From an uncultured Eubacteriales bacterium (GTDB lineage Bacteria; Bacillota; Clostridia; Oscillospirales; Acutalibacteraceae): a stretch of 64,000 nt of DNA. Below the pieces are notes generated by a model that was given only the letters and a program-made list of their open reading frames with translations, was not told where the DNA came from and made no database searches. Shown here piece by piece: positions 52,865 through 61,893 of the stretch. The position numbers and the translations under genes were made by a program. The first letter of the stretch is position 1; each line of letters begins with the position of its first letter. The DNA lies in the NCBI GenBank assembly GCA_934489735.1, contig CAKSSR010000007.1:1-64000 (forward strand), read 5' to 3'.

Positions 52865-54247
52865 TTAAACCACATCCAATCGTATAATATTTTTAATCTT
52901 ATTTATATAATCATTTTTAAATATCGTGCATATAGATTTGTCTATTCCTAGATAGTTTTTATCAGATATTAATGCGCTGGCTCTACATCCTCCACCACAC
53001 GTCAATTTGTGCTCACAGTTGTTACAAGTCTCGTTATTGTCTAGTAAGTCCTTTAATTTGTAATTGACTAAGGCAAGATAATGCGAATCCTTTAATGCGC
53101 TTGATAAAGGTATCTCAATGATGTTAGTTTTGTTATCAATATCTAATCCGGATAAAGAAAAGCATGGCAATATGCTTCCGTCTGGAGAAATATACATGTT
53201 CTTTTTTGCATGATCGCATAATTTGCAATCCAATGCCTTGACAGTTCCATCAAATTTTTCAGCCGGGATAATGTAATCCTTAGTCCCCTTGTCACAGTAG
53301 AAGAATCCTCCTAAATGTAGCGATAAGGGAGAGTGATTATTTAAGAACTTTGGTATATAATCTAAGTATATGTCGTATAATTCTTCATAACTTAAATCAT
53401 ATTTGCCATTTTCTTTTATCCATTCACCTGAGTTTCCAACTGGATTTGTCTTTAAACTTGTTACTCCTATGCTTGCTAGATAGTTGATCGTGCTTTCTAG
53501 AGTGTGGGAGTTTAATCTGTGAAGACACATTTCAACATCTATTGGGAATTCGTATTTGTTTATTAATTTTATCGCTTTTATTGCCATTTGTTCGGCTCCG
53601 GTTACATTTCTTAACCAATCATGAAAACAAAGTCCATCGAAACTTAAAGAAAATATCGGTCTTAGGTTCCTATTTTTTATTTCATTTAGTAATTTCTCAT
53701 CGACCAGTGATCCATTTGTATATATATGGCTTATATTTATTCTATTTTTTATCAATGCGTCTATTATATCTAAAAAGTCTTTCCTTAATAAAGGCTCTCC
53801 GCCGGTTAATGAAACGTTGTTTATTCCACATTGATGAAGCTGATCAATTATATATAGACATTTGTCTAATGATAATTCGTCATACTTGTGGCTCGGCGAT
53901 GACATGCAACAATGACGACACTTAAAGTTACATTTGCCTGTTATCGACCAATGCGCTGTGTGTACGTATTCATTATTAAATTCTTTTAACTTTTGATAGT
54001 CGTCTAGCTTTCGATCGCTTTCGCTTATTATATTTAATTCTTTGAATCTGTCTATATATTTCCTGTGAATTGGTAAAATATAGAACGAATTTGTATTAGT
54101 ACGTCCATCACAGAACGATAGGGCTTGAAATTGTATGTCACTTAGAAACAAAGTCTCTCCAAATTCTAAATTGCACAATGCATACGGGGTGTCAGTCCAT
54201 TTCCTTAATGCATAGTTGTCATTTAGTCTAAATGTCTTCTCGTTCAT
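52865..54247 (-). CDS. Radical SAM/SPASM peptide maturase
   Basis: 460 aa. An N-terminal ~95-residue region (RiPP recognition-like), radical SAM core with CX3CX2C (CNFKCRHC, C106/C110/C113) and SLTGGEPLLRKDFLDII, then a SPASM-type auxiliary cluster domain (CKLCDHAKKNMYISPDGSIL, PCFS, CNNCEHKLTCGGGCRA). Such enzymes install thioether (sactipeptide/ranthipeptide) or other crosslinks on Cys-rich cores. It sits between precursor 1 (2-base gap) and precursor 2, so they are one operon. No dedicated peptidase/ABC exporter is seen. Confidence 0.9.
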   Translation of the reverse strand: MNEKTFRLNDNYALRKWTDTPYALCNLEFGETLFLSDIQFQALSFCDGRTNTNSFYILPIHRKYIDRFKELNIISESDRKLDDYQKLKEFNNEYVHTAHWSITGKCNFKCRHCCMSSPSHKYDELSLDKCLYIIDQLHQCGINNVSLTGGEPLLRKDFLDIIDALIKNRINISHIYTNGSLVDEKLLNEIKNRNLRPIFSLSFDGLCFHDWLRNVTGAEQMAIKAIKLINKYEFPIDVEMCLHRLNSHTLESTINYLASIGVTSLKTNPVGNSGEWIKENGKYDLSYEELYDIYLDYIPKFLNNHSPLSLHLGGFFYCDKGTKDYIIPAEKFDGTVKALDCKLCDHAKKNMYISPDGSILPCFSLSGLDIDNKTNIIEIPLSSALKDSHYLALVNYKLKDLLDNNETCNNCEHKLTCGGGCRASALISDKNYLGIDKSICTIFKNDYINKIKNIIRLDVV

Positions 54248-54249
54248 GT

Positions 54250-54588
54250 CTATTTACCATATCCTATCCCTGGACAATAGCATCCCGTTTTCCCGTATCC
54301 CGCTAGGGTACAGAAACATTGATTACCTCCTCCAAAAGTCATACAAATTGTTTTGCCTCCTGATGCATTTTCTGATGCATCGTTATCTATTTCTTTGCCT
54401 TTTTCATATTGCTTTAAGTCCTCTGATGAAATATTACAACCTGACTCTTGAATTATATATTCGATTTTCTTCTCTTTTAATTTCTCTATATCAAATATTA
54501 TCTCATTATTTATAATTTTCATGTCTTTTTGTAATTTTTCATTCGTTGCCATTTCATTGAAAAAGTTTTCTACTTCTTTTACAGACAT
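54250..54588 (-). CDS. RiPP precursor peptide 1 (Nif11-type leader, double-Gly, Cys-rich core)
   Basis: 112 aa with AGAGGTGATT before its ATG. The leader MSVKEVENFFNEMATNEKLQ … ISSEDLKQYEKG is Nif11-like and ends ENASGG. Core: C-x8-C-F-C-x9-C-Y-C-P with AGYGKTGCYCP. First gene of the operon; it diverges from spoIIIAA across a 117-base promoter region (54589-54705). Confidence 0.82.
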   Translation of the reverse strand: MSVKEVENFFNEMATNEKLQKDMKIINNEIIFDIEKLKEKKIEYIIQESGCNISSEDLKQYEKGKEIDNDASENASGGKTICMTFGGGNQCFCTLAGYGKTGCYCPGIGYGK

Positions 54589-54705
54589 TTAAATCACCTC
54601 TATATTCTTATTTTGTTATTAATAAATTCATTTTATTCCTTTAATCATAAATAAAGTTGCTCATTAATATAATTATTTAAAAGATTTTGATAGGGGACAA
54701 GTAAA

Positions 54706-55641
54706 ATGGAAAAATTTAATGAAGTATGTAACAATCTGATAGAGCAAGTGAAGACAGTCTTGATGAAAGTACCTAATAACGTAAAGGCATCGGTTTACGA
54801 AATTAGAATAAGAGCAAATAAACCAATACAATTGATTTGCAAAGATAATATATATTTTGTAAAAAGTAATGGCTATTTGACAGAAAGCGTAAATGATTCG
54901 GAATTTATAATAAATATTGAGACAATAAGTGATATGTTTAATAAAATCTGTAATTATTCGGTATATAGCTACCAGGAAGAATTAAAAAATGGCTACATAA
55001 CTATTAACGGGGGACATAGAATAGGAATATGTGGGACAACTATCGTTAAGAATGATAATATAGAAAGTATTAGAAATATATCATCATTGAATATAAGAAT
55101 ATCTAGAAATATTAAAAATGTATCAAAAAGGATATTCGATTTACTTAAGGATAAAGTATTATCAGGTATGTTAATAGTGGGACCACCATGTTCCGGTAAG
55201 ACAACTTTACTGAGGGATATAGCTTATAACCTATCACTTGGAATTTACTTGAAACCAAAAAAAGTTGTTATAATTGATGAAAGAAATGAAATATCCGGGA
55301 GTTATATGGGAGTGAGCTCCTATGACCTGGGATTGAGTGACATTATCAATGAATGTCCAAAAAAGTATGGAATTATATCAGCAATTAGATCTATGTCACC
55401 AGATGTTATCGTTTGCGATGAAATAGGAGACCAAAACGATGCAATCGGATTGACGTATGGAATGAATGCGGGAGTGCCAATTATATCTACAATGCATGCA
55501 AATTCTTTCGAGGAATTAAAAAAAAGACCTCAGGCTAATGAAGTCTTAAAAACGAAAGCGTTTAATATTATATTGATATTGGATAGAAATGAGAAGTGTA
55601 AGATAGACAGTATCATAAGCTTGGATGGGGTTGCGCTATGA
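54706..55641 (+). CDS. spoIIIAA: Stage III sporulation protein AA
   Basis: 311 aa. A secretion-ATPase-like protein: Walker A VGPPCSGKTTLLRDIA, VVIIDERNEISGSY and VCDEIGDQNDA. Proposed to energise the SpoIIIA-SpoIIQ channel between mother cell and forespore. Overlaps spoIIIAB by 4 bases (ATGA-type). Only AA and AB are present; the remaining six genes are not here. Confidence 0.94.
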   Translation: MEKFNEVCNNLIEQVKTVLMKVPNNVKASVYEIRIRANKPIQLICKDNIYFVKSNGYLTESVNDSEFIINIETISDMFNKICNYSVYSYQEELKNGYITINGGHRIGICGTTIVKNDNIESIRNISSLNIRISRNIKNVSKRIFDLLKDKVLSGMLIVGPPCSGKTTLLRDIAYNLSLGIYLKPKKVVIIDERNEISGSYMGVSSYDLGLSDIINECPKKYGIISAIRSMSPDVIVCDEIGDQNDAIGLTYGMNAGVPIISTMHANSFEELKKRPQANEVLKTKAFNIILILDRNEKCKIDSIISLDGVAL

Positions 55642-56147
55642 TAATAAAGATTATTGGTATTGCTATCGTTTTTTTATCATGCGCTATGGCAGGTATTGCA
55701 AAGGCTATGAAATTGTCATACAGAGTGAAATTTTTAGAGAATTATTTGGAATTTGTTATATATGTTAAGACACAGATTAAATATTCTCATATGGATATAG
55801 TGAGTATAATAAAAAATTATAATAATGATAATGAGGATATCCATAATATGATAAGCACGTGCTTGAACGAAATAAACAGAGGGAAGAGCTTTGATAACGC
55901 TTGGAAGATAGCATCTGAAAAATGTTTGAATGATTTACTCTGCAGTGACGATATATCAATAATATCATCGTTTTCAAATGCATTGGGGAAGTCTGATATA
56001 GAGGGCCAACAGAATCATTGCTTACTTAATGAAGAAAATATAAGAAATCGTATAAAAATGGCAAGGAATGATAACGAAAAAAAGAATAAATTGTATATCG
56101 GTATGGGAATTTTAGTTGGGGCTTGTATATCTGTTATCTTTATATAA
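55638..56147 (+). CDS. spoIIIAB: Stage III sporulation protein AB
   Basis: 169 aa. N-terminal membrane segment (IIGIAIVFLSCAMAGIAKA), a GspF-like helical core (LEFVIYVKTQIKYSHMDI; LGKSDIEGQQNHC) and a C-terminal membrane helix (YIGMGILVGACISVIFI). It seems full length. It is followed not by spoIIIAC but by a convergent amidohydrolase gene that overlaps its end by 36 bases. Confidence 0.9.
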   Translation: MIIKIIGIAIVFLSCAMAGIAKAMKLSYRVKFLENYLEFVIYVKTQIKYSHMDIVSIIKNYNNDNEDIHNMISTCLNEINRGKSFDNAWKIASEKCLNDLLCSDDISIISSFSNALGKSDIEGQQNHCLLNEENIRNRIKMARNDNEKKNKLYIGMGILVGACISVIFI

Positions 56148-57242
56148 CTTTCCCTCTGTAATTATTAACTTTGGCTTATTGATTAGTGGACTGCCGTTAA
56201 ATGCTATCAAATTTGCATATTTGCCTGGCTCAATTGTTCCTACTAGATTGTCAATTTCACAAATTTTTGCCGGATTGCTTGTGATAGCCTTGATTGCTTC
56301 AAATTCGCTCATACCTTCTTGATATGCTACGTATGCACATAGTGGAAGATAATTGCATGGGAATTCTGGATGATCGCTTATGATGGCTGTAGTAATGCCT
56401 TTGTCATTCATTATCGCCGGTGATGCCGGGGTTAGGTTTTTTAGCTCTGGCTTAGTTCTTCCCATTATAAATGGTCCTGATAATACGCTTGCTTTTTCTT
56501 GCTTTAACTCATCCGTTATTAAATGACCGTCAGTTGCATGAATAATTACATATTTTAAATTGAATTCCTTTGCTATTCTTATTGAAGTAAATATGTCATC
56601 GGATCTATGTGCGTGAAAAAAAGCAATTGACTTCTTGCTTATTAGTGGTAGTAATGCCTCAAGTTTTATATCATATCTTTCGTTTGGATTGTATTTCTTC
56701 GCTTTTGCTAATGTCTCTCTTATTAAGGCTGCAATTGACATTCGGGTCGCTATAGCATCCTTATGATGTGCTTTCTTGGGATTCTCACCCATAGAAAATT
56801 TTATCCCAATTGATGACTTTATTAACATATCATCAATTCTGTTTCCAAATGTTTTGATCGCAGATATGTTCCCTGCTATCGGATTCGTACTGCCTGGACT
56901 TACTATTACCGTCGTGACACCTGCATCTAAAGCCTCTTTAAAACATCTGTCGTTCGGATTGATTGCGTCTATCACTCTTAGATGTGGCGTGATTGGGTCT
57001 GATATTTCGTTGACATCATCTCCTTCTGAACATAATGAATCTTCAATTATCCCTAAATGATTATGTGCATCTATAAATCCAGGATATATATCAAGTCCAT
57101 TTAAATCAATTACTTTTTCATCGCTATTTAATGATTTTATGTTCTTATCTACTTTTTCTATAAATTCTTTATTGATCTTTATGTCCCCAATGAATTCGTT
57201 TTGATCTATCATGTTATGTATTTTTGCATTTTTTATTATCAT
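56112..57242 (-). CDS. Amidohydrolase (imidazolonepropionase-like superfamily)
   Basis: 376 aa. Metal-dependent hydrolase fold: N-terminal beta-sandwich strands (IIKNAKI…IDLNGLDIYPGFIDAHNHLG with the HxH site), IIHATDGHLI, ISDHPEFPCN (catalytic Asp region) and the closing strand TIEPGKYANLIAFNGSP. Substrate unknown. Convergent with spoIIIAB, sharing 36 bases of 3' end, which suggests a rearrangement joint there. Confidence 0.85.
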   Translation of the reverse strand: MIIKNAKIHNMIDQNEFIGDIKINKEFIEKVDKNIKSLNSDEKVIDLNGLDIYPGFIDAHNHLGIIEDSLCSEGDDVNEISDPITPHLRVIDAINPNDRCFKEALDAGVTTVIVSPGSTNPIAGNISAIKTFGNRIDDMLIKSSIGIKFSMGENPKKAHHKDAIATRMSIAALIRETLAKAKKYNPNERYDIKLEALLPLISKKSIAFFHAHRSDDIFTSIRIAKEFNLKYVIIHATDGHLITDELKQEKASVLSGPFIMGRTKPELKNLTPASPAIMNDKGITTAIISDHPEFPCNYLPLCAYVAYQEGMSEFEAIKAITSNPAKICEIDNLVGTIEPGKYANLIAFNGSPLINKPKLIITEGKLYKDNRYTSPN

Positions 57243-57344
57243 TTTATTACTTCCTCCATCCCAGAGAGAACCTTAAATTTTATGACTAAATATTAATATA
57301 TTCCTGCTTTTTTCGTCTTTGTTGTTAATAATTGAATAAACTAT

Positions 57345-57377
57345 AATCCCACCTGAACGAATGGCTCTGGTGGGATT
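57345..57377 (-). terminator. Inverted repeat terminator of the yabP-yabQ-divIC-yabR operon
   Basis: AATCCCACC/GGTGGGATT stem with a 15-base loop between the 3' end of yabR and the next minus-strand gene. The tail is only weakly T-rich. Confidence 0.6.
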
Positions 57378-57399
57378 TCCTTATTGATTGAAACAATAA

Positions 57400-57867
57400 T
57401 TATCTTGAATTTCTCTGCCTTGAACAAGAATTCTTTCTTGTTGCTTCATTAAATTTCAAACTACTTTGCCTATCTAAACTGTCTTTTTTAAACTGTGTTA
57501 ATAAGTCATCAAGACTTGGATTTTTGACAGGTTCTTCAGTCTTTTTTTCACTGAATTTAAAATTTTCTTTGTTCCGTCTATTGTTTTGCCTGAAATTCTC
57601 GTTCTTTTCTTTTGAATTTGTTTTTGGTGCAGCCTGTTTAATAGAAAGTGCTATCCTTTCTTTTGCTCCGTCCTGCCCAATATCTAAAACTTTTACTTTA
57701 ACTTCTTGGTTCTCTTTTAAATAATCATTGATATTCTCTACATATGAAGAAGATACCTCTGATATGTGAACCATTCCGGTCTTACCGTTAGAAAGCTCAA
57801 CAAAGGCCCCATATTTGGTTATGCCGGTCACCTTTCCGTCTAAAATACTGCCTATTTCAAATTGCAT
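57400..57867 (-). CDS. yabR: S1 RNA-binding domain protein (YabR/GSP13-like)
   Basis: 155 aa. An N-terminal S1 domain (EIGSILDGKVTGITKYGAFV, GKTGMVHISEVS, GQDGAKERIALSIK) and a basic disordered tail. It is the usual last gene after divIC in Firmicutes and is thought to bind ribosomes or RNA. ATG with GGGGGAAA upstream. Confidence 0.88.
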   Translation of the reverse strand: MQFEIGSILDGKVTGITKYGAFVELSNGKTGMVHISEVSSSYVENINDYLKENQEVKVKVLDIGQDGAKERIALSIKQAAPKTNSKEKNENFRQNNRRNKENFKFSEKKTEEPVKNPSLDDLLTQFKKDSLDRQSSLKFNEATRKNSCSRQRNSR

Positions 57868-57888
57868 GTTATAAAATTTCCCCCTAAT

Positions 57889-58209
57889 TCATTTTGAAAC
57901 ATTTACAAAAACACGTTCCTGTTTATTTATAAATCCTAACTCTTTTCTAGCTACGTTTCTGAAATGTTCTTCACTTAATTTCTTTTTCTCATCTTCTGAA
58001 ATGTCTTTTAATTGATTGTTTTTTAAGTTCTGGATAGCTATCGAATTACGTAACTGTTCTATTTCTTTATTTTTAATCAGTATTTGAGATTGTTTATTCA
58101 TAACTGAAAAAATAGAGAAAATGATTATCGCAAATATAAAGATGTTTAGAATGAGAAAAAACTTTGACTTTTTTTTAAAACAAACTTTCTTACTATAAAT
58201 ACAAATCAC
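57889..58209 (-). CDS. divIC: Septum formation initiator DivIC/FtsB family
   Basis: 106 aa. A short cytoplasmic basic segment, one membrane helix (FFLILNIFIFAIIIFSIFSV), a coiled coil (~45-80) and the ending ARKELGFINKQERVFVNVSK typical of DivIC. Binds FtsL and DivIB in the divisome. Overlaps yabQ by 4 bases. Confidence 0.9.
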   Translation of the reverse strand: MICIYSKKVCFKKKSKFFLILNIFIFAIIIFSIFSVMNKQSQILIKNKEIEQLRNSIAIQNLKNNQLKDISEDEKKKLSEEHFRNVARKELGFINKQERVFVNVSK

Positions 58210-58694
58210 CTTTTCACGATCTTACGATACATATTATATACCAATACTCTATTACCTTTCAAGAGGTTTTTTATGCTTTTTAGAAAAATCTTCGTATTAC
58301 TCAAAATAGATAATAATTTTTTATATAAAAAACTCGAAATAGGTCTTAAAATAATCATAATGAATTGTTTTATTTTATTTAATATCATTAGTACCTTAAT
58401 AAAAATATAAATTAACAGTTTACTTATAGTGAATTTATATACAAGTATGCCTAAAAATTCAGAGAATATAATGTAAAATCTTATTTTTCCATCGTTAAAT
58501 GATAACGACAAGAAAAAGGTTAATATGCCTAATATTAAAGCGAATAAAATATCTTCTATCAATATCATATAATCTTTAGAAAATCCAATTATTCTAAAAC
58601 ATTTAAATATATCATATATTATGCCAATAAATATTCCAAATAAGCAAGATAATATAAAAATATTTATTTGATTGTTTAAATTAGCACTTATCAA
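58206..58694 (-). CDS. yabQ: Spore cortex biosynthesis protein YabQ
   Basis: 162 aa with four to five membrane helices; N-terminal FILSCLFGIFIGIIYDIFKC then FRII is the YabQ signature. Required for cortex formation at the outer forespore membrane. It lies 11 bases after yabP. Confidence 0.88.
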   Translation of the reverse strand: MISANLNNQINIFILSCLFGIFIGIIYDIFKCFRIIGFSKDYMILIEDILFALILGILTFFLSLSFNDGKIRFYIIFSEFLGILVYKFTISKLLIYIFIKVLMILNKIKQFIMIILRPISSFLYKKLLSILSNTKIFLKSIKNLLKGNRVLVYNMYRKIVKR

Positions 58695-58705
58695 AATATC
58701 ATCCC

Positions 58706-58984
58706 TTATTTAAATATTTTAGAGAAAAAGTTGCCGGTTGATTTAGTTTCGTCACTGTATGACATGGATGATATATTACCTTCAATATTAAGTTCACCTG
58801 ATTCTGTATTAAGTTTATTTACTTTCAAATCAGATCCTTTTATTGTAAGTGATCCCATATCAGTATAAGCAATTACTGTCTGTTCGTCGAAGCTGTCGAC
58901 ATCCGAGACCCCACTTAGTAATAATGATTTCCGATTTTCAAGTATCAGATTATGATTTTTTATATCTTTTTTTTCAATATTCAT
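58706..58984 (-). CDS. yabP: Sporulation protein YabP
   Basis: 92 aa: HNLILENRKSLLLSGVSDVD then TVIAYTDMGSLTIKGSDLKV is the YabP/YqfC core. First gene of yabP-yabQ-divIC-yabR; AAAGGTGAAATT upstream of the ATG. Confidence 0.92.
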   Translation of the reverse strand: MNIEKKDIKNHNLILENRKSLLLSGVSDVDSFDEQTVIAYTDMGSLTIKGSDLKVNKLNTESGELNIEGNISSMSYSDETKSTGNFFSKIFK

Positions 58985-59051
58985 ACCAATTTCACCTTTT
59001 CTAAAGTCTATTTAGTATATCTTATGCAATCCTGTATGAATATAGAATTAT

Positions 59052-59462
59052 TTAAGACTTATTATTTTCTTTGCTATTTATTATTAATTCAAATAATTCA
59101 ATTAATCTCTCTGTTTTATTTGACATATATAAAAATCCAAATAATGATTCAAGACCTGTTGACATGTGGTAGTCACTTTGTTTAGCATTCTTAGGGATGT
59201 TTGAGACTTTTGCATTTCTTCCTCTTTTATATATTGACATTTCTTCTTCATTTAATATATTGAGTAAACTTAAAACACTTTTTGCTTGACTTGTGCAACA
59301 TACTAAACTAATTTTTTCTTTATTTAATAATCCCACTGGTTTGTCGGAATTATTTACTAAGTATTCTCTTACTAAAAGATCAAATACACTGTCGCCTATA
59401 AATGCTAATGCTAGAGGACTTAATTCTTTTACATTACGTTTTTCTTTTTCTGTTTTTAAAAT
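59052..59462 (-). CDS. mrnC: Mini-ribonuclease III (ATT start inferred)
   Basis: ~136 aa, the normal length. The conserved N-terminal LSPLALAFIGDSVFDLLVRE (with the catalytic Asp) lies upstream of the first ATG/GTG/TTG-type start (59336), so the gene must begin earlier; GGAGGG (59474-59469) stands 6 bases before ATT 59462 and no standard start codon exists between. Further motifs YKRGRNAKVSNIPKN and STGLESLFGFLYM. Matures 23S rRNA. It follows obg closely. Confidence 0.85.
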   Translation of the reverse strand: MLKTEKEKRNVKELSPLALAFIGDSVFDLLVREYLVNNSDKPVGLLNKEKISLVCCTSQAKSVLSLLNILNEEEMSIYKRGRNAKVSNIPKNAKQSDYHMSTGLESLFGFLYMSNKTERLIELFELIINSKENNKS

Positions 59463-59477
59463 AATTATCCCTCCATT

Positions 59478-60749
59478 TTAATCAAAAAATTCAAATTCTA
59501 TTTCATATATACTTACAGTGTCGCCATCTTTGATCCCATTATCTTTAAGTTTTTTTATTACTCCTGTATCTATTAATACTTTTTGGAAATATGCGAATGA
59601 CTCATTGTCATCAAAGTTTATGGAATCTATAAGTCTTATCAACCATTCACCTTCAACTATATAAATGCCATCGCACACCTTTACTTCTATATCTCTATTG
59701 TTATTACTTAAGATCTCTTCTGTTGGTTTTTCTGCCTCATAATGCTTTATTGGAGGTAGTTTGCTTAGTACTTCTTGAATATATTTTATTAAAGCTGTAG
59801 TTCCATATGAGATTTCTGCTGACATTAAAAAGAATTTATATCCTTTGTCTTCGATATATCTTTTGAATTCTTCTACTTGTTCATCGGTTGCTAGATCATA
59901 CTTGTTGCCTGCAACTATCATCGGTTTTTCACTTAGATCTATATTGAATTTTTCAAGTTCTTTATTTATTTTCTCAAAATCCTCTTTTGGATCTCGTCCT
60001 TCGCTTCCGGAAATATCCACTATGTGTACTAAGAGTCTGCATCTCTCAATATGTCTTAAAAAATAATGACCTAGTCCTAATCCTTCTGAAGCCCCTTCTA
60101 TTAATCCTGGTATATCAGCTATTACAAACGATGAGCCCTCGCCTAATCTCACTACTCCTAGATTTGGAGTGATGGTTGTAAAATGATAGTTGGCTATTTG
60201 TGGTTTTGCTTGACTTACTACAGAAATCAAAGTCGATTTTCCTACATTTGGAAATCCAATGAGACCAACGTCTGCTAATAACTTCAGCTCAAGCCTTATG
60301 TCTAATTCTTGCCCAGGTATTCCTGGCTTTGCAAACCTTGGGACTTGCCTTACCGCATTGGCAAAGTGAGCATTTCCAAACCCGCCTTTACCTCCCTTAG
60401 CTATTACTTGAGGAATGTCTGTTGATATGTCAGCTATTATTCTCCCACTGTTCTTTTCTTTAATCAACGTTCCTCTTGGGACATTAATTATTAAGTCTTT
60501 TGCATTCTTTCCATATGATCTTCCTGCTTTTCCGTTCTCTCCATCTGCTGCTTTGTACTTTCTTTTATATCTGAAGTCAGCTAATGTTGATAGATTGTCA
60601 TCAGCTTGAAAGATTATGTCTCCGCCTTTGCCTCCGTCTCCTCCGTCTGGACCACCGTTGGCAACATATTTCTCTCTGTGAAACGATACTTTCCCATTTC
60701 CTCCGTTCCCAGCTTTGATTTTTATGTCGGCTATGTCTATGAACCTCAT
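59478..60749 (-). CDS. obg: GTPase Obg/CgtA
   Basis: 423 aa. Gly-rich Obg domain (KAGNGGNGKVSFHREKYV…GGPDGGDGGKGGD), G domain (GFPNVGKSTL; DIPGLIEGA; NKYD) and a C-terminal OCT domain (~345-423). 50S assembly and stress GTPase, involved in sporulation initiation in B. subtilis. AGGAGAAC precedes the ATG. Confidence 0.97.
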   Translation of the reverse strand: MRFIDIADIKIKAGNGGNGKVSFHREKYVANGGPDGGDGGKGGDIIFQADDNLSTLADFRYKRKYKAADGENGKAGRSYGKNAKDLIINVPRGTLIKEKNSGRIIADISTDIPQVIAKGGKGGFGNAHFANAVRQVPRFAKPGIPGQELDIRLELKLLADVGLIGFPNVGKSTLISVVSQAKPQIANYHFTTITPNLGVVRLGEGSSFVIADIPGLIEGASEGLGLGHYFLRHIERCRLLVHIVDISGSEGRDPKEDFEKINKELEKFNIDLSEKPMIVAGNKYDLATDEQVEEFKRYIEDKGYKFFLMSAEISYGTTALIKYIQEVLSKLPPIKHYEAEKPTEEILSNNNRDIEVKVCDGIYIVEGEWLIRLIDSINFDDNESFAYFQKVLIDTGVIKKLKDNGIKDGDTVSIYEIEFEFFD

Positions 60750-60788
60750 AAAAAATAGTTCTCCTCTCTGGAATCTGCTAGAATTTTA

Positions 60789-60817
60789 AAAATCCTGAGG
60801 AACTTTCCTCAGGATTT
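60789..60817 (-). terminator. Terminator between rpmA and obg
   Basis: On the minus strand AAATCCTGAGGAA pairs with TTCCTCAGGATTT and is followed by more T. It separates the ribosomal protein operon from obg. Confidence 0.8.
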
Positions 60818-60843
60818 CCTATTGACTGAACTTTTTTAATATT

Positions 60844-61128
60844 TTATTGCTCTACTGCGTAGACACAGACTTTCTTTCTGGTCTTTCCCATTCTTTCAAA
60901 TTTAACTTTGCCATCTATTAATGCAAACAAAGTGTCATCTGATCCACGTCCTACGTTGGTTCCCGGATGAATGTGTGTGCCACGTTGTCTAACTAAAATG
61001 TTCCCAGCTAAAACAAATTGTCCATCTGCTCTTTTAACGCCTAAACGTTTGGATTCAGAATCACGACCATTCTTTGTAGAACCCACACCTTTTTTATGTG
61101 CAAATAACTGTATGTTAATTTTAATCAT
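60844..61128 (-). CDS. rpmA: 50S ribosomal protein L27
   Basis: 94 aa from ATG 61128. It begins with the Firmicute propeptide INIQLFAHKKGVGSTKNGRD, whose extension is removed by Prp just after LF/A. Remaining motifs VLAGNILVRQRGTHIHPG are canonical. The longer frame to 61239 is not needed. Confidence 0.97.
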   Translation of the reverse strand: MIKINIQLFAHKKGVGSTKNGRDSESKRLGVKRADGQFVLAGNILVRQRGTHIHPGTNVGRGSDDTLFALIDGKVKFERMGKTRKKVCVYAVEQ

Positions 61129-61250
61129 TTTAACAATTGCTACCTGAATTATAGACAAATGTATTCCAAGTCTATTATTTACTTGAATACGCTTGCCGAG
61201 TAGCCCTCCTTTCCAAAATTCTATAAAAGCCCTTATCAAGTTTACTTAAT

Positions 61251-61577
61251 TTATAACTCTGTATAATTAACTTGAATATTCTTATTGTATTGCTCTTCCA
61301 GCGATAATAAATGTATTTTTAGTCCTAAAAATATGTCTCGACATGCATAAGCTCTGTCTTCTGGTACCAGAAGGTGAAACTTACCACGTTTTTCATCGAC
61401 TTTAATTTCAGCTGGAATGTTTAATACTTCAGTGATAGTATTGGCTACCATATATATGACAGACGAAACAGCCGAGCAGACTATATCTTGCCCATAATTG
61501 CTAAAGTTCGCATGACCTTTTATATCAAATCCTAAAATATCACCGTCTGGCTCAATTAAAAAATCTATTCGAATCAT
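61251..61577 (-). CDS. prp: Ribosomal-processing cysteine protease Prp
   Basis: 108 aa. Catalytic His in IKGHANFSNYGQDIVCSAVSS and Cys in DIVCSA. It cleaves the N-terminal extension of L27 encoded just downstream. Position between rplU and rpmA is conserved. Confidence 0.95.
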   Translation of the reverse strand: MIRIDFLIEPDGDILGFDIKGHANFSNYGQDIVCSAVSSVIYMVANTITEVLNIPAEIKVDEKRGKFHLLVPEDRAYACRDIFLGLKIHLLSLEEQYNKNIQVNYTEL

Positions 61578-61584
61578 TATTAAG

Positions 61585-61893
61585 TTAAATTGTTATAGAT
61601 TCAATCTGTACCTTTGTATAAGGTTGTCTATGACCCATTTTACGTTTTTCACTTTTCTTTGGTTTGTAAGTGAACACTGTAATCTTTGGTCCTTTTCCAT
61701 TCTTCAATACTTTACCAGTTACTTGAGCATTCTCTAAGTATGGATTCCCTAAAACTAATCCATCTTCTTTACCTACCATAATTACTTTAAAATTTATGGT
61801 TGATTCTTCTTGGCAATCAAGTTTTTCTACATAAATAACGCTACCGCTTTCAACCTTGTATTGCTTTCCACCGGTTTCTATTACTGCGTACAT
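61585..61893 (-). CDS. rplU: 50S ribosomal protein L21
   Basis: 102 aa from ATG 61893 (CAGGTG upstream): MYAVIETGGKQYKVESGSVI … YKPKKSEKRKMGHRQPYTKV. First gene of rplU-prp-rpmA. The upstream extension to 62034 is leader RNA rather than protein. Confidence 0.97.
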   Translation of the reverse strand: MYAVIETGGKQYKVESGSVIYVEKLDCQEESTINFKVIMVGKEDGLVLGNPYLENAQVTGKVLKNGKGPKITVFTYKPKKSEKRKMGHRQPYTKVQIESITI

